A stretch of DNA of 60,000 nt from Membranipora membranacea (GCA_914767715.1 OU612073.1:19408001-19468000), one strand, 5' to 3'. Counted from the first letter of the stretch, positions 1-14,758 are shown. Translations and numbers: made by a program. Notes: a model not told the origin generated them from the sequence alone.

Positions 1-234
1 AACATTGTAAAGAAGGTCACTAAGTACTGATTCTCTCACAATGTGTCATATCAAAGTGTGGTTCCTTCCAAATGTGTTTGTTGGTATTTTGTTTGTTTGC
101 TGACTGGGACATAGTATGAAGTACATCCTCTCAGTTCTGGGTGTTCCTATCAAGTTGATACAGGCCATGTTTAATATTTGATAGGCGGTTTGGGGAAAGG
201 AGGGAGATTTCTGGGAATGAAGGAGCATGCTCAC

Positions 235-3200
235 CTTTTCTAGCCTTGGTGAATGAGAAGGTGTAGTTGTTCGCAACGATATTTGGATCGTTATCATTGA
301 TATAGGTATGAGCAGCAGGTATGGCTGTCACTAGCTCGTAAGTGTTTTCATCCCAGGCAGGTCCCGTCGTTGAGGCAATTACTCTATCACTCTCATATTT
401 ACGGGCCTGGAAGTGTGTACGACAGCGAGTCAAATGTCCTGTAATGTAACAGATAGATAAGTTAACAGAGTATTTGATGAATTCCTTCTATGGTTGACCC
501 AGTGTCAGATATTTAGATCAACCACAATCCTCACCAAATACAACCCGCATTCAGCTCATCTCAAATCAAAGCTCTAGAAGATTTTTCCGTCTGATGCAGC
601 TGTTTTTCTGTCTTTCTGTCAATACAAAGAGAAGCCTTGTATCTTTCTGATGTCAGTACTTCAGAAAGAATCTAACGTGACATTATCGTAGATGCTAATT
701 ACTGTAAATGATGAGTTTGGAATTAGGAAATTAAAAATCTGAAAACAAACAGAGTGACATTAGTGGTGATAATGAGTTTTCCTTGGGTGGCTTCTGGCTC
801 ATAGCATCTTACCATCAAATGTCATAATAACAGTTATTTCCTTGGCAGCTCGTTATGAAAAGTACGATGACAGCCTGGATGGCTTCGAAGCACTGCCAGC
901 TTCAGTGCAAACATCTAAAGCGATCACTGTGTTATTTTTCGCTGGTAGATAAGTTTGTATAACTTTAGTATTCCACTGGGTATTTTCTTTGATGCAATCT
1001 GGAGAAACACTAACTGTTATGGAAAAGCTTCCACCAGGATGTTTTTGACATGATTGTCAGTGAGTAAATAACAAAAGAGTTTATCTAAGCTGTGTCTGGC
1101 ATGTTCCCCTAGATCCCTAAGATAGTCCGATGTAGTGGGAAATGTTCTTGGTGGACAAGCAGAATTTCTTTTTTTACCTATGCTAGATCTGGAAGTTTGC
1201 TACAGTGTCAAAAAGCATACCTGGGAACTCAGAGCACTCTCTCATGAAGAAGGAGATGTTGACAAAGAGATTCGTGACATCAGGTAGATCGATGTATGGC
1301 AGCCTCATCCAATTATCGACCTCCTCATCAGCAACAGAGCACACAGTGATACCCTGATGAGCTGCCTGGGTAACCGGGTCATTCCAACTGGTGAACACCC
1401 ACTAAAAATATACCAGAGAGACAGTAAACATACGCTGCTACAGTGAGTACGGGTATGTGAGAGTTCAGAGGCTGTCATTACTCATGGGTATGTGGGAGAG
1501 AATATCTGTAGTGAGGTTGGTGAGGGTATATAACTAACTCTACCAGATGTGTCAGCGGCGGTGATCTCATCAAAATACGAGAAAAAATCCCAAGCATGGC
1601 GTTCAGTTGCTGCTCATTTTTTGCTGATTACAAAGAAGCGGATTAACATATTGAAAGCATGTAGTGGTTTTTTTTATGCACAAAGGGCGATTCTCATAGT
1701 CTCATGGCTCAATTGGTTATTTTACGTGTCAATGGCGCGGTGCAAAAGAAAGTTTAGTACAATATGCCTAATCTGATTTGAGATTGGCCAACAATATATT
1801 GTGTTACTATAAAAAGTAAATGATATTGTCATTGTGTATGGAAGCTAAATTAGACCAGATAGCTCTTTGTTGTCTAACTGATAAAAAAAATACTGAAAAG
1901 ACGACAAAAACATAAACCTTGTGAAGAACACCTCCTGTGGAAATGATAATAGCCTTGACCCCTGTTAGCCCTAGTTTGATTTTAAAAGAGATTTAGAACA
2001 TATGTAGATAAGAGTTCTTAGTCTGAGAGTTTATTAACACCTTGGTCCTAATGGTCAGTAAATATAAACTTTATACTCCATATAGAAGACTAGCAGCTGA
2101 AGCCCACATTTATGTCTGACTATGCCCCAGACTATATATCTGTGTGGTTATGTGTCATTTTCCTCAGAGTTTATCCTGCCTACAACTCTCTAATGATTTG
2201 AAAGCATATTCAAAATTTAATCAAGCGGAATTACAAAGGAAAGTTGGGCTGCTTGTTTTTTCAATGGAAGTAGTTTTCAATTAACTCAAATAAAACACCT
2301 GAGCTAAACAAAGAGAAATGTATGGTTGCTCAGCCAAGTGAAATAATTGTCACAACAGTGTCTAAAAGCTTTCCTTTGACACTGAGTGAGAATTAGTGCT
2401 AATGGCTCTAAAATGTGTGTTCTTGTTTTGTGTGATTCAGTAGCCTGCTATTGATTGTCAGATTCATCACTGGGCTGTATGACTGTAAGGGAGAGAAGCC
2501 TTCTCAGTACCTGACATACATAAACAGGTGACTGACGTAAGCTTATGTGTGAGCCACTGAAGTTAGCCTGAGGAGACCAACTCGGGATCAATAAACCTTA
2601 AATGTCTCTCCTTCCTCTAATATTCATATGAAAAGATCTTGTTCATATTAAAAGAACAGGAAAACAATTCATTGACCTTCTAATCAGCCAAGAATTCAAT
2701 TTTTTGTATTCCGCTTGCGGATTATAAATAGGTTTCCTACTCAAAAGGAATTATCCACTTATTATTTATTTTGAAATTGCAAAAAAATTGATGGCTGCAG
2801 CTTTAGACACAAAAAGCTATGAGGGTTTTTCTAACGGCTCTACCTCCACAATGGGCAATGCCAGGATTCCAGAATGATATACAGTAAACACTAATATGAT
2901 ATGTAACACTAATATGTACAGGGTCAGCGATAATTACAACGCTGTCACCGCTGTGATGTGATGAACATTGCAAGCAGGCATAAACAGAAAGACCAATATA
3001 TACGGGTTAGTCATGAGAAGTGGAGAAAACATATAATAATAATTCCATAAACAGGTTTTCCATGCCAGGAAACCCACAACAATAAATAGTGAAGTGATAC
3101 CGTTGCGCCATGGTTTAATAAGGTGGCTACTCGCCCACCCTATCCGTGATTTAGTGATACATGTACATAAAGTGAACCTCAGTCTTTATAGTCTGAGAAT

Positions 3201-6200
3201 AGTGACAGTTTACCTGGTCAAGAGTAGTCAGGGGATTGCTACTGGGCTACAAGGTATATACAAGCACAACATTGATCAAAATTCACAAAGCCACAATATT
3301 GGGCAGCTAAAAATCATATCAAATGTAAAAACTTAGCACACATATTGAAGGACGTAACGTAAGTAAGGCCTCCAAGGCTGCAACATGCACATGCATTGCA
3401 CACAAGAGTAAGACGTGTTAGGTATTGAGCATGATGTGGTGAGTGTATCTGAGCGATGGTAGAGGTAGAGGGAGGAGTAGAGAGAGGTGAGATAGGAGAG
3501 TAGAATGAGCTGAAAGCGATGCTATATACAACAGCATCAGAAAAGGAGAGAAGTATTAACAGCCCTGTGATGACAAACAAACAGCACAGAAGAACAGCAG
3601 CGGGAGTTATTTAGAAGTAACAGCTGGAGTAATGTTTCATAGTCAATATGTCAATTCATGAAATATAATTAAACGCAAAGGACAACAAAACATTTTGTAG
3701 AAATTGAGGACAAGAGAATATTGATGGATTGGAGCTACAATCAACAAAATACACACTAAGAGACAAGGCAGGCTAAATAGTCTGATATTACAGAATGACA
3801 GAGACGGCTGACAAACCAGGCACTGACTGTCACTCTGTGGCGGCAGAAATCTAATTTTTTCCCAGTCATTCTAAGGCAATTTAGAATGAAACTAGCACAC
3901 ATTAATAGAATACCTGATATCTAGCGGCCCTGAGTTAAACATAAAAAAGCTTAACCTAATATAACTCTGACTCTCAAGGGGATTAAAAAATTCCACTGAC
4001 CTCAAAGGACAGGTAATAATAAGTGCGGAATCTGCTCATAAGAAATTAAATAATTCTGTTAGCTGTAGACTTCGTGAATCACATCAAATCAGTCACAATA
4101 TTAAATTTCCGTTTAGTTTTCATTCAACTGGTTTATATTAATCATTGCAGCAGCATAAACAGCAGAGATGAAAGAGTTGTTTGTGCTTTAGATGGTACAA
4201 TCCTAGCTTGTTGAAAAGGAGGCGAAATAAGAGGCAGACATGTGGAATAGGTTAGGGAGTAAGGTAGTGTTTGAAATGTTGTGTTTCATCTTGAAGTTTA
4301 TCGGGACTATAGGGTCACTATCGAGCTTTAAATGACTGGGTGCATACAGGTGTACTCGGGCCTCTAGAGCTCACAGCATGAGAGCGGACGATTACAGATG
4401 TATAATGATTTGTGGGTGATTATTACCAGCCCCCAGTAACAGTAGGCTAGTGTTTGCAGCCTTTATTTAGCTCATTGTAATTTCATGGGAACAAAAGTGG
4501 AAACTCAGTATGCCATTTTTATTCTCCAAGTGATCAACTTGAATTAATTACAGTTATTATATGCAAATAAAAGTCTGAAGAAGCCAAAATGGAGTCCACT
4601 GAATTCCGTCATACTTTTAGCCAAAAAATAAACAGAGCATGATATGAGTTAACCCATGAGATTGTTTTCAGTCAGTCGGCAGATCTGAGTGAAATCTCCC
4701 CACACAAATGGCGACACAGCCTGGATAATCTCATTGATTTAAAATTTTTGCCCTGTTTCTCTATGTATGTGGGCTACTGATGCAATATTTAATCCCCTCA
4801 TAATTAATTATGTACTCTTATTTCAGAGCGCCCAGACTAAACGAACGGAAGGGTAACACAGCAATACCAGAGGGAGGGTAACACAACAAGACCAGAAGGA
4901 GAAAAAAAGCGGTAGCAATCCATTATGCACTCGAGATGATATATTAACGCTTGAAGTAATCCAAGCCAGCGATGGCCGTAACTCATTCGATGACTTTGAA
5001 AATCGCCGTCTGGGAATTTTACAGCTGATGCTCTGACATCAGAGAGCAGCAGTCAGCTCCGTCTTCGATTACTGATCAGAGAATATGAGATGTTGATAGG
5101 ATGAGGTGATTTGTGGGATATAAGGAGAGGATTAATGTGTTGAGGAGTATTACGTATGACAGGCACTTTGGTAGAGATGTCAGATTAGGTAAGATATGGA
5201 TAGCCGAGTCAAAGTGTGACTAAAGATGGAGCAGCCAATTCCGTAATAATAAGTCCGTTAAAAAAAGGAACATTTCACATCAAAATTAATATTCCAACTA
5301 GAGGGGAGACTATGGGCTGTATATCGGAGGGAAGAAGAGGGCTGTATACCGGCGAGGGAGGAGGTGGTAAGGAACGAGGTGTAAAGTTATGTGGATTATC
5401 CCCTTAAGATAGAGGCCGGAGTAGCATCAGCGTGAAAGTGACAATCATGACGAAGGCAGACAAACAGACAATGATTAGTAAGCTGCAGGCTTGTTTAGTA
5501 ACTTGGAGACAAACTTTGAACTAGTAGTCAATCACAAGTTAGTGTATTACATGACAATCGTCAGTTTTATGGAGCGAGGGGGAGAAGAGAGAGAGTGTAG
5601 TGATATTTACCGTTGGGTTTTGTGCGCCGGCTGGTCCATCTTCAGGGTAGATATCCCACTGTAACTGGTCATCTGCTTGTAATGTATCTATCACTATCAC
5701 TAAAATAGACATAATATAACATCAGTTATATCTCCATAACAGCCGCAGCTTCAATAAATATTTTGACAAAATGGAAAATCCATCAAGACAAGAGGGAAAC
5801 AATGAGAGTAATAACCAGAGATTATGTGTAAGGACTGGTCAGTCCATTACTCCTGCAATCTACAATATAACGCATCAGATGGAGAGGGAGAGAAAGCCAT
5901 TTGTGTTTGTTTTTGTAAGCATAAAATTGGATATTCTTTTATTGTCGCTCAGTGAAGACCTATCAGACTATCAGAGTGCATTCTGTATGTCTGAATATGT
6001 GAGGTACACACTGAATTGATAACAAAGATGGGATTAAAGCATAGGTGAGTGCTTGAGTTTCTTTGAAGCTCTCTGTGAGGCTTGAGGGAATAATCTGAAT
6101 CTTCATGTTTCACTTTTAAAATGCCACTTCTCTCCCACAGATTCGCAGCATAGTCAATCTTTATACTAAAACTATGTAAATTTGCTCAGCCCATATCGAC

Positions 6201-7321
6201 ACAATGTAAAGATTTAACATCAAACACCCGTTGGCTTGTCTGAGATCCCTCAGCTCTTAAATCTTCTACATTGTTACCTTCATTAAAAAGACTATGAGGC
6301 TTTAACTAGTCCAGCTTCAGAATAACGACAAACATCAAACAAAAATCAGTATAACATAGAGAAGCTGCTGTACAAAATAAAGCTGCACAATTATTTACTG
6401 AAGTATTTACAGGCTTATGGCTTATATTGACAGAAACTCAAACATTCTATGTTTGTACAGACGGTGGAGGGATTTATCGTGGAGTAAAGATTTTGTACAC
6501 TACACACAGCGGTACCCTATCAAGCTATCATATTCATATATAAGATGTGTCACTTCACATTGCAGTGTGTGCTGCACTTCTATTGACAGGCTCACCAACA
6601 GAGAGTGACATCAATAAGCGGGTGCTCTTTGAGCGCCTGCCAGAACATCCTCCATTGGGAAAATCCAATCACCCTAGACTTGTGTCACAAGAGACAATGA
6701 CTAGGCCAACATAAAAAGTTTACAGCGTCATGCAATTTGTCAATTTGGATACAATGTGATGAACTGAAAATGACACATTCCGGGTGCATTTTAATGTTTG
6801 TGTAATCAAAACTGACTTTATATCAGTTTTATTCCATCACTTGCCTACCGCAAAAAGAATCATAAACAACACGTTCAGGCAAGAATATAAGTATGTGATC
6901 TCAGCGGTAACAAAACAACACCAGCAGCCTAGATCATCTCAGTGGTCACAAAACAACAGCAGCAGCCCAGATCAAAACCAATACATTCCAGCATCAAAGA
7001 GAAGGCAGTAATCTCAAAATAGATACCCTCATCAAACTCTGCAACATTACCAGATACTGTGACCGATATCCGACCACAAACCAAGCGGGAAAGGCCCAAA
7101 TAATGTGAATATTTTGAGCTGTTAAACATTAGATCATAATGGTACTGGGTTATTTATTATACTAATGAGTTCTCCTGCACTAAATCTTTAGCTCTAGCTG
7201 TTGTTGCGGTCTTACCTTCTGTCGAGGACGGGTCTGGAGCACTTACGCTGCTAGTTTTAACAATCCATAAACATCCAAATGATAGAGTCAGTGCCAAATA
7301 TCGACACAATCCGACAGCCAT
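235..7321 (-). CDS. Eph receptor-like gene, 5' part (signal peptide and ephrin-binding domain), continues past left edge
   Basis: Four exons join in frame on the minus strand: 7321-7216 (ATG, hydrophobic signal peptide, phase 1), 5697-5611, 1401-1221 and 438-235. All have AG acceptors and GT donors. Exon 2 encodes VIVIDTLQADDQLQWDIYP, which matches the start of the Eph ligand-binding domain (pattern LLDT..GELGW..YP). Exon 3 holds ITVCSV, NNWLR-like VDNWMRL and FFMRECSEFPG, matching the YQVCNV, NNWLRT and RDCxSIP landmarks, including conserved disulfide cysteines. Exon 4 continues with TRCRTHFQARKYESD. About 157 domain residues are present; the last strands, the cysteine-rich and fibronectin repeats, membrane segment and kinase would lie off the left edge. 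Known for the family: receptor tyrosine kinases that bind membrane-bound ephrins at cell contacts. The phase-1 junction after the signal exon matches vertebrate Eph genes as I recall them. Alternative: a secreted or kinase-less Eph-domain protein, because the kinase is not seen. Confidence 0.78.
439..1220 (-). other. Intron 3 of the Eph-like gene
   Basis: Non-coding stretch between the exons at 1221-1401 and 235-438. The donor reads GTATGC and the acceptor ends TTACAG. Reading on from the exon soon reaches a stop (TAG near 1183), which supports splicing. No repeat or other gene is seen. Confidence 0.6.
1402..5610 (-). other. Large intron 2 of the Eph-like gene, no other gene seen
   Basis: AT-rich sequence between the two ligand-binding-domain exons. 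The open frames at 1549-1776, 3094-3336 and 3314-3580 have biased, low-complexity translations without splice-site logic or family resemblance. I see no RNA gene or clear transposon here. Confidence 0.5.
5698..7215 (-). other. Intron 1 (proximal) of the Eph-like gene
   Basis: Sequence between the proximal signal-peptide exon and exon 2. The donor is GTAAG and the acceptor CTATTTTAG. Short random open frames only; nothing else supported. Confidence 0.5.
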
Positions 7322-10300
7322 GATGGCTGGTCTATATCTGTCTTCAGTCTATATGCTTATAATTCTATCTCTGATACCATCAAAAAAGAGAATAGATTGG
7401 GCGCTAAGGTTTGTTAAGTTGGTATTTTAAGATATCTAGTGTTGCTCTTCTCTCCTGCCTTCCGTGCCTGATATAAGATGAATATCTTGTTAAAAATTCC
7501 TTGGTCTCAGATCAGCTTCTATGTGACTTAATATTATGAAGATAATCCTTCCTCTGGAGGTAAAGTAATAACGACTTAGAGGAGCGACAATATAAGACTG
7601 AATAATACCTAAGAAGCAATGAATTCCACTGCACTATTCATGGACCAGTACAATCAGCCAATCAGAGCGCAGCTGCACAAGCACCTGTTAGGAGTAGTCA
7701 GAGCTTCTGATGATGCATCCAGCAATGATCTGACAATACTGCAGCAGTTACAGGCACACCATTGATTATTGGTTTCCATATGAATGCACCTATAGAAATT
7801 GCGAGCAGGGCAATTACAATTGTCTCATTGAATTTCTAGCATTTATCCATTATGTTAGGAGAGAAACGAATTTCTCTTAATATCCATAATTGAGAGATGA
7901 ATAGAATAGATGGTGATATCTTGTACAGTAGGGGGGCAATATTGCACACAATATGTGATGGTCATTAGACAATAGTAGGGCCTGATAACAATGGTAGCAC
8001 CAAGATTCCTGAATAACTGAGCACAGTACTGTCATACACAACATCCGTCACTGACAGCTTCGTAAGGCCATACAAGGGTGTTAAATTCTCGGCAACATTA
8101 ACAATTTAATAAACTTCAAAGTTTCTAAAAAATGTGAATCTGAACAGAGCAAATCAACAGGCAGAGACGTCTACGGCAGCGGAGGGACACCTGATAGGAG
8201 ACACTGCCACCATTCATTACCCTGACTGTGGAAAGCTGCCTCCTAGGTTAATTATCATCCCGTTACTAAAACAGCTCTCTCATTCCCAGCCAATTAGCTT
8301 AATTTAAAAACTTGTTTTCAAACAGTCAAAGTAATTTCTGTTGACTATATTTGTACTGGACCAATTAGAAGGAATAAACCACTTCAATGTTGTAGAAAAC
8401 CTCAAAGCAAATCAGCAGTAATCCTCAGGCGGTGTAATAAACATCGCTGAGCATTGAGAAATTAGCCGCACAAGATTCTCAGAGAATCTCAAAGACAATA
8501 GCCGCTACGGTTAGTTACTAATGTAGCTCTTGAGTAGAGAAATGTTCTGTTAGTGTAATAATAACAGCTTAAAACATTAAAACACTCAAATCCCTGAGTG
8601 TCTCGCAAGCAACACAGGCTCAAAACACAAATAACATGCTTAGTGACCACCATGTTAGACCACAGAGACTCTGAGTATGAGGTATACAGGGAGCCATCGC
8701 TGGAGTATCAGAGTTAGATTAGACACTGTCTGAAGTATAGATGAAGGCAACCCTGGAGGGGCAGACTGCTATGCTACTTAACATCACACAACAACTGCCT
8801 GCAATACCAAAATATCAAAACTGGCACTCGCCACTTTTAGAATTTTGTGGTATGGAGTCTATAAGACTATTAGATTGCTATTAGGGGTAATTTACATTTA
8901 GTGTTGAAGGTCAGAACCACACCAGCTGTGGGCTACAGCCAGTTATGAGCCATCAGATGGTGCCAGACAAATTATTCAATATCTTTTTCTTGTACTGACT
9001 CCGAACTCATCGAGAAAGAAAACTGAACATTAATTAAAGATAGGGAATTAACATCACATTTCCTCAAGAAATCTATGACTCAGTATGAAAGTAACTAAAC
9101 ATACTAAGGAAACCCAAAATCATTTCTAAATTTCCCATTTAATGAGACTTTGATTCTTGGTAAGAGGTCATTTTTATACATTATATTATATTAGATTATA
9201 CCAAAGTCTGCCTTCGAGGAAATCAAGCTCGTGATCATGGTGTAACATCAGTCATGGAGTTCTTGTGTTGAGCAATCCATGAGCTGCTGGAAAATAACAC
9301 ATCTACACTGAGTAGTGCTGTCCCGTGATGATACATGAGTACTGGATGGCAGAGGCTTAGGCTGTTTTGTTCCTGATAGACAAAGCAGGTTCCACACGTA
9401 TTTGGAACGCAAAGGAGTTTCCCCTCATACAAGATCACCATAATTACCACAGCATGACAAACTGAACATAAGAGAGGACAACTTCTCATCCCTGATACAC
9501 ATTAACATCATTTATCACCACTTGACTGAGTCACTGCGCCATGAAAATTCCTCCAGTCATATTAATCAGCATTTGCTAATTTCTCACCGGATTAACCTAA
9601 AAATAGGGTTTGTCTGAACAAAGATGCTCTGATAACAATCTTATAACTTGGTGGGGAGAAAAAGGTCAAATTTGTTTTACTCGATCACTTTAAATTCTAC
9701 TAATCAGTAAATTTTTTTCTGGGAATTTTTTTCTGGGAATTTATTGCTGTGAGTTTCAGCTTTTTTTCGCTGGCAGGTAATTGCTAGGTCCGGTAAATCA
9801 AGGTAATATATGTCCCAAAATAACCTACACATGTTCCGCCCAATCAAAACATCACCTTACATTGGTTAGGAGACAATTTGTTGTTTACTTGACACTTAGT
9901 GTTATCTCACCAGACATGATCAGTATGTGTCACATGACCGCTGATGACCCAGAGTACCAGAAGACTCACAACAACTCCTGATATCAGCGACGTCGTGTAA
10001 TGACAGGACACTAAGATAGGAAAGGTGAAGGACAATTACATGTCTGGTATTATCTCGATATTCGCTTATTATTATAAGTTGACCCTACAGCGAGGGGGGG
10101 ATGTGGAAGGGTTGAGGGGTTCTCATCTGCTGTACATATTCTGCAGATTACACTAAGCGTCTTATGCTCCTATCTGGAATGTACTTTACAGCTGCTGACA
10201 CATGACAGCTAAAATTTTATCAATCTAATCTATAGTTATGTCAATGCTGCCACAAAAGTCACCTGACACCTTCAGCATCTCGTACAGTAAAGACAAGCTG

Positions 10301-13300
10301 CCATAATATGAGGAGACACTATCATATAAATCATTAGAGTTTAACCCAATTATAGACACATTATAATCACCTAAAGGATGTCTATGTCGTGTTGTACCCA
10401 TCCGCCTCTGTACTTCAGGAAGTGGTACACAGAAATCATCACAGACTGTTAATCAGTGTGATGACAGAGTATCAGAGACAGTCAGCTCTCTGATATGAGC
10501 TGCTGCTGCTGCCATCGGCAGCTTAGAGGAAATACTAAATCTTTAATTATACTCTAATGCCTCTAATCTCAAACATTTAGTGGTCAACCAAAACTAGCCA
10601 CAAAAATATTACTGTAGTGCATCGGATCAGTAATTATTATAAACAGTCAGACATTCTATAATTAGTCTCAATAAAAAGGACTAATCATACATGATTGAGA
10701 CATAATTAGAAACAAACCTTTAGCTATTAAACCCTTGACTTGAGGGACAGTTTGAGAGTTTGAAGCTGATCAGACTACGCTGTGGTAACGCAGTATCCCG
10801 CTATCCTTTACATAAAAGTCTGCTCACTCTGCCCCAAGGATAAAATGTTTAAACTTTTGTGGTTTTGTCACACAATCATGGAAAATGAGTTTCACTAATT
10901 GGCATAATGATTAAGCTTTAATTTGACCACTATAAAACAAACTTTCTACAACAAACTTTACAAAGCAGTTTTCTCTTTTCCGATCTACCATACAGTATAA
11001 TCTCAGATTTGTTTGTGTGATATTATACATAAGTCATTGTGATATGCTCTGTGACGGAGTAGACAACTTCCAAAATAAGCCCTGTGTCCTGTTTTCATCA
11101 GGGTGTTTGTGGTTCAAACTCCCAGTCTTCATCAGATAATTTGTTTTAATCCACACCTAGGATAAGATCAGCTGGGCTGCCCTCACTACAGCTACTATGA
11201 ATGTCCATTATTATTGATTCCTGAGTAGTATGAAAAGATTTGTCAGCATTTCGTTGGTATCCAGCGGAGTAAACATTGAACAATTATCTGATTTTAAGTT
11301 CATTAAATCATCAGGACTAAATAAAACACACCCAATTAGGCCGCATATCTTTGCAGTAGTAATGAATGTATTATATTCTGTAAATCAAAAGGGCCATCCA
11401 CGTGGTGTGTCAAATAAGCTAAAACAGAATAGGAATCTAATACTTGAGTGTGTTTTGATGAAGCTGCACTGTGTAAGATGGAGTGTCGCTTGAGATGGAG
11501 TGTCGCTGGGTTTATTATGTATGACAGTATAAGTATATTAGAGGTTAGATGTAGTGATATAAAAACTGACAAGTAGAGGCCGACCATCAATCACTTGATC
11601 ATCGACAGATTGATGGATTTATGGCACCAAACATGTAAATAAACCTCCCTGAGTGAAAAACAGAGAAATTAGCATAAAAAAGTCACTAATAACAATATTA
11701 CCTAAGACCAGTGAAAGCTACTTGAAATCACTTTAAAGCCGATAACCCTTTTTGTTTCTCGGTGTTTAGTCAGAGACCGCAGGGTAGACATGCTGTCTGG
11801 GTGCAGATGGGGTCTGGAACAGATGGAACACTTAGTGGTCATAAACATGTCCTTGTCATCAAGTATAGGATATCCCTGAATAGTACACCAAGGAAATATA
11901 ATGAGCGGCAACAACTTCTCCATTAATCTATATATGATAGCCAAGAGCCAAGATGAAAGTCTTATGGAAATCAAAGTTATGGATATTGTTATTAGGGTTT
12001 TTGACAAGTGGTCGGTGTGAAAATTTATGGTTGATATCAAACTGACATCCAGGAAATTTCACAACAGACTCCTTTAGACCTATTATTAGTAACGGACTAG
12101 TTGATGGCGGGCTATTATTCCATCTGCTGGACGGATCTCTTCGGCAGACTGTGGATCAGATGTTCAGTGAACAGATCTATCCAGCCTGGCTGTGTCAGAC
12201 AAGTTTTGAATCATCAGCGGGAATCAGGTTATAATACATATGTCAGTACAAGCTTTTATATAAGATTAGAAAATTCTAATCGGTTTACAATAATGACAAA
12301 GATCCAAAATCCCTATCAACCAATTACCGGAACAAGAACACACAGAAGGGATTGCATGTTTCTGTGCAATTATCCTTATCTCGATGTCAACTTTAGGGCT
12401 GTTGTCCATTTAGGCCCAAAGAAATAGAGACGCCAAGCAAAGTCATCAACAACAGAACAGATCAATACACTGAATGACAGAGCATTGAAATACCTCCTCT
12501 TACAAATTATAAGATAATACACACAGAGACCACACAGAGCACACTTGGAGACTAAACTCAGAAGACAACTAACTGAAGAAGCCCAACAACCTGTCACAAT
12601 ATGTCACAATCTAAGTCCTAATATAGCATCTATGTAATTCAGTGAATACACAAAATAACTGCGATTGTCAAACTGATAATGACACACATTATCAGATCCT
12701 GGGAAAGTTTACGGCCCAGGAGGCGAGACAACTCTTCCTCTTGTTATTTAAACACTTAAAGAAGATGAGAAAAGGAATAATTTATTCATGAGGCGATCGT
12801 AGCGCCCAGGGGAGGAGTCTTGGCCGTTCCCACCATTTTTAAGTGCTGCACCTTACAATGCTTTGATCTCAAACTGTCAACCATACTCAGGAAAAACACT
12901 TAACGAGCAATGACAAGCCCTTTACACCAGCAGCTTTTATTGCTGCTCTTTTTGTCCTTCTGCTGCTCAGTTTCACAATGTGATCGCCTGCAGCTATTTA
13001 TGTGACTGGTTGAGATTTATGACATGTTTAGCTGGCTGGAGGTGGCTGAGTGCGAGGTTAAAGTGAAGGTATAATAGAGGAGGTATAACAGGGTATTAAT
13101 GTGTTTACTCTCACTCCTTTGTCAGCAGCTCGGATCAGACAGAAGGGTGTTAAAATACTGATCATGTTTGTCAATACTTCACTTAGGACATATATATCAC
13201 CTCTCCATCCTCAGCGCAGTCGCCTACTTATTCTAGGGTAACACTGAAATGACAAACCAATCAAAACTCTGCTGTCTGGGATATCAACCAATGAGGAAGT

Positions 13301-14577
13301 AATATCTGGTGAACAGAATGGGAGGATTTCTTTAGTCGTTTTGATATAAGCTAAAGCTTGTTTACATATACCAGAGCCACTGTTCATCCTCGATCCCTCA
13401 GGGCCAAACAGTCAAACATACCAGCTCATCCACGCAGCTTAAAATTCAAATTCCGATCTCATCCTTACGCTGTCTACCTGATGAATCATAGCTACAAGAA
13501 TTCTCAAACTTTATCTGACCTCCAAAAATCGATCTGATTTTCTCTCTACCAGACAAACAAAAACATTTCAGGAATGAGTAATGGGATTTAAGCGTTCATG
13601 TCTCAAGGCAGCCACAATATAATAAAATATGTCACACACAGACATTTACTGTGGTCCTTTTAGATCCTAATTATATATCCATAATGGCCATTCAAAATAC
13701 TAATTGAATATAAGTTCAAAATTTTATATCAGTTTTTGATCATAAAAAGATTGAAAATGGTGAAACACCATTAAAATTGCACCACCTTTACTACATAAAA
13801 ACATTTTACTTAATCTGTAATTAGGATAATTAATTAGCAGCTTCTTGTCAGGGTTCATACATCTGCCAGGGCCGCTGTCTTATAGTGAGTTATACGAAGT
13901 ATCTCAAAGCAGCGAGAATAAGAGCCTCACTAAAGATCCTACCCTAGTGCCATTGTATAATCATCCAGAAAATTACCATAGCAATTGAATTAAAATGTTG
14001 CAAGGCCAAATGAAATGCACCACCCTAAAGTTGAAAACTCAAGCCTGAATTCAAGAATATATTTCCTCCTCGCGAATATTCTTCTGCTCACCCTATGCCC
14101 TGATGTACTAGGGCTTGATTTGGAACCAAATATACATGCCCAGATTCCTTTCTTTACAGGATTTTAAAGTGGCTAACACCCAAAAACTTTTTAAACAATG
14201 ATGGATTTTTATAATATCGGAACGACCAGAGCTGTGACTTATACAAGCCATAACTAAATCCCAGCACAAAAACAGGTAAATAATTATATGAGCAGATAAC
14301 TCTGGATTTTGAGCCCTCAGATAGGTATATATTATAACGGAACAGATGATCGAGTCATTGACCGAAGAGCCAGACAGAAATAGACAGATGAATAAGTGAA
14401 ATCTGAGGTTACCAGCATTTGTGCTGCTGGAGTCTGAATGAGCAAATTTCATGTCTAAAATAGAAACCAATCAATGTTATGTGACGATAAATGTGGTAAT
14501 CTCAATCCATGTTCAAGTTTGTGTTACCAGCGCAGTATACTATACAGAAAAGATAGAAAGTTGTTTGCAGTACTTTA
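7322..14577. other. Upstream region or long first intron, no gene seen
   Basis: It lies between the two candidate Eph first exons, so it is promoter plus intron if the distal exon is used. It contains short open frames (for example 9235-9489, 11702-12040, 12101-12427) whose translations look random. A tandem GATGGAGTGTCGCT pair occurs near 11478-11506. No protein-coding exon, tRNA or transposon could be supported. Confidence 0.4.
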
Positions 14578-14758
14578 AGTGTTTAGGAAAGCAAAAAAAA
14601 CAACCGATGTTCATATCAAAGTAATCTCATAGCAATAAAAAAAAAAACTCAATTTACTAGCACAGGGACGGGGATGTGCAAGAAAATTGAGTTTTTTGTT
14701 CATCGCTATGAGGCTGCTTCGAAATGAACAGTGGTTGTTTTATGCTTTCCTAAACACT
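14578..14758. mobile_element. MITE-like inverted-repeat element with TTA target duplication
   Basis: A 181-bp element with terminal inverted repeats beginning AGTGTTTAGGAAAGCA at the left and ending TGCTTTCCTAAACACT at the right. The arms stay broadly complementary inward, including ACTCAATTT against AAATTGAGT and CATAGC against GCTATG. It is flanked by TTA on both sides (14575-14577 and 14759-14761). A 3-bp TTA duplication and no coding capacity are typical of PIF/Harbinger-derived (Tourist-like) MITEs; the superfamily call is inference. Confidence 0.72.

Noticed and set aside
11702-12427. Open frames of 112 and 108 residues on opposite strands
   Set aside because: Their translations show no domain, repeat or signal, and no splice sites link them to other exons. 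Such lengths arise by chance in a window of this size.
14108-14470. 120-residue minus-strand open frame with hydrophobic stretches
   Set aside because: AT-rich chance frame with scattered hydrophobics. It is not phase-linked to the Eph exons and has no family resemblance.
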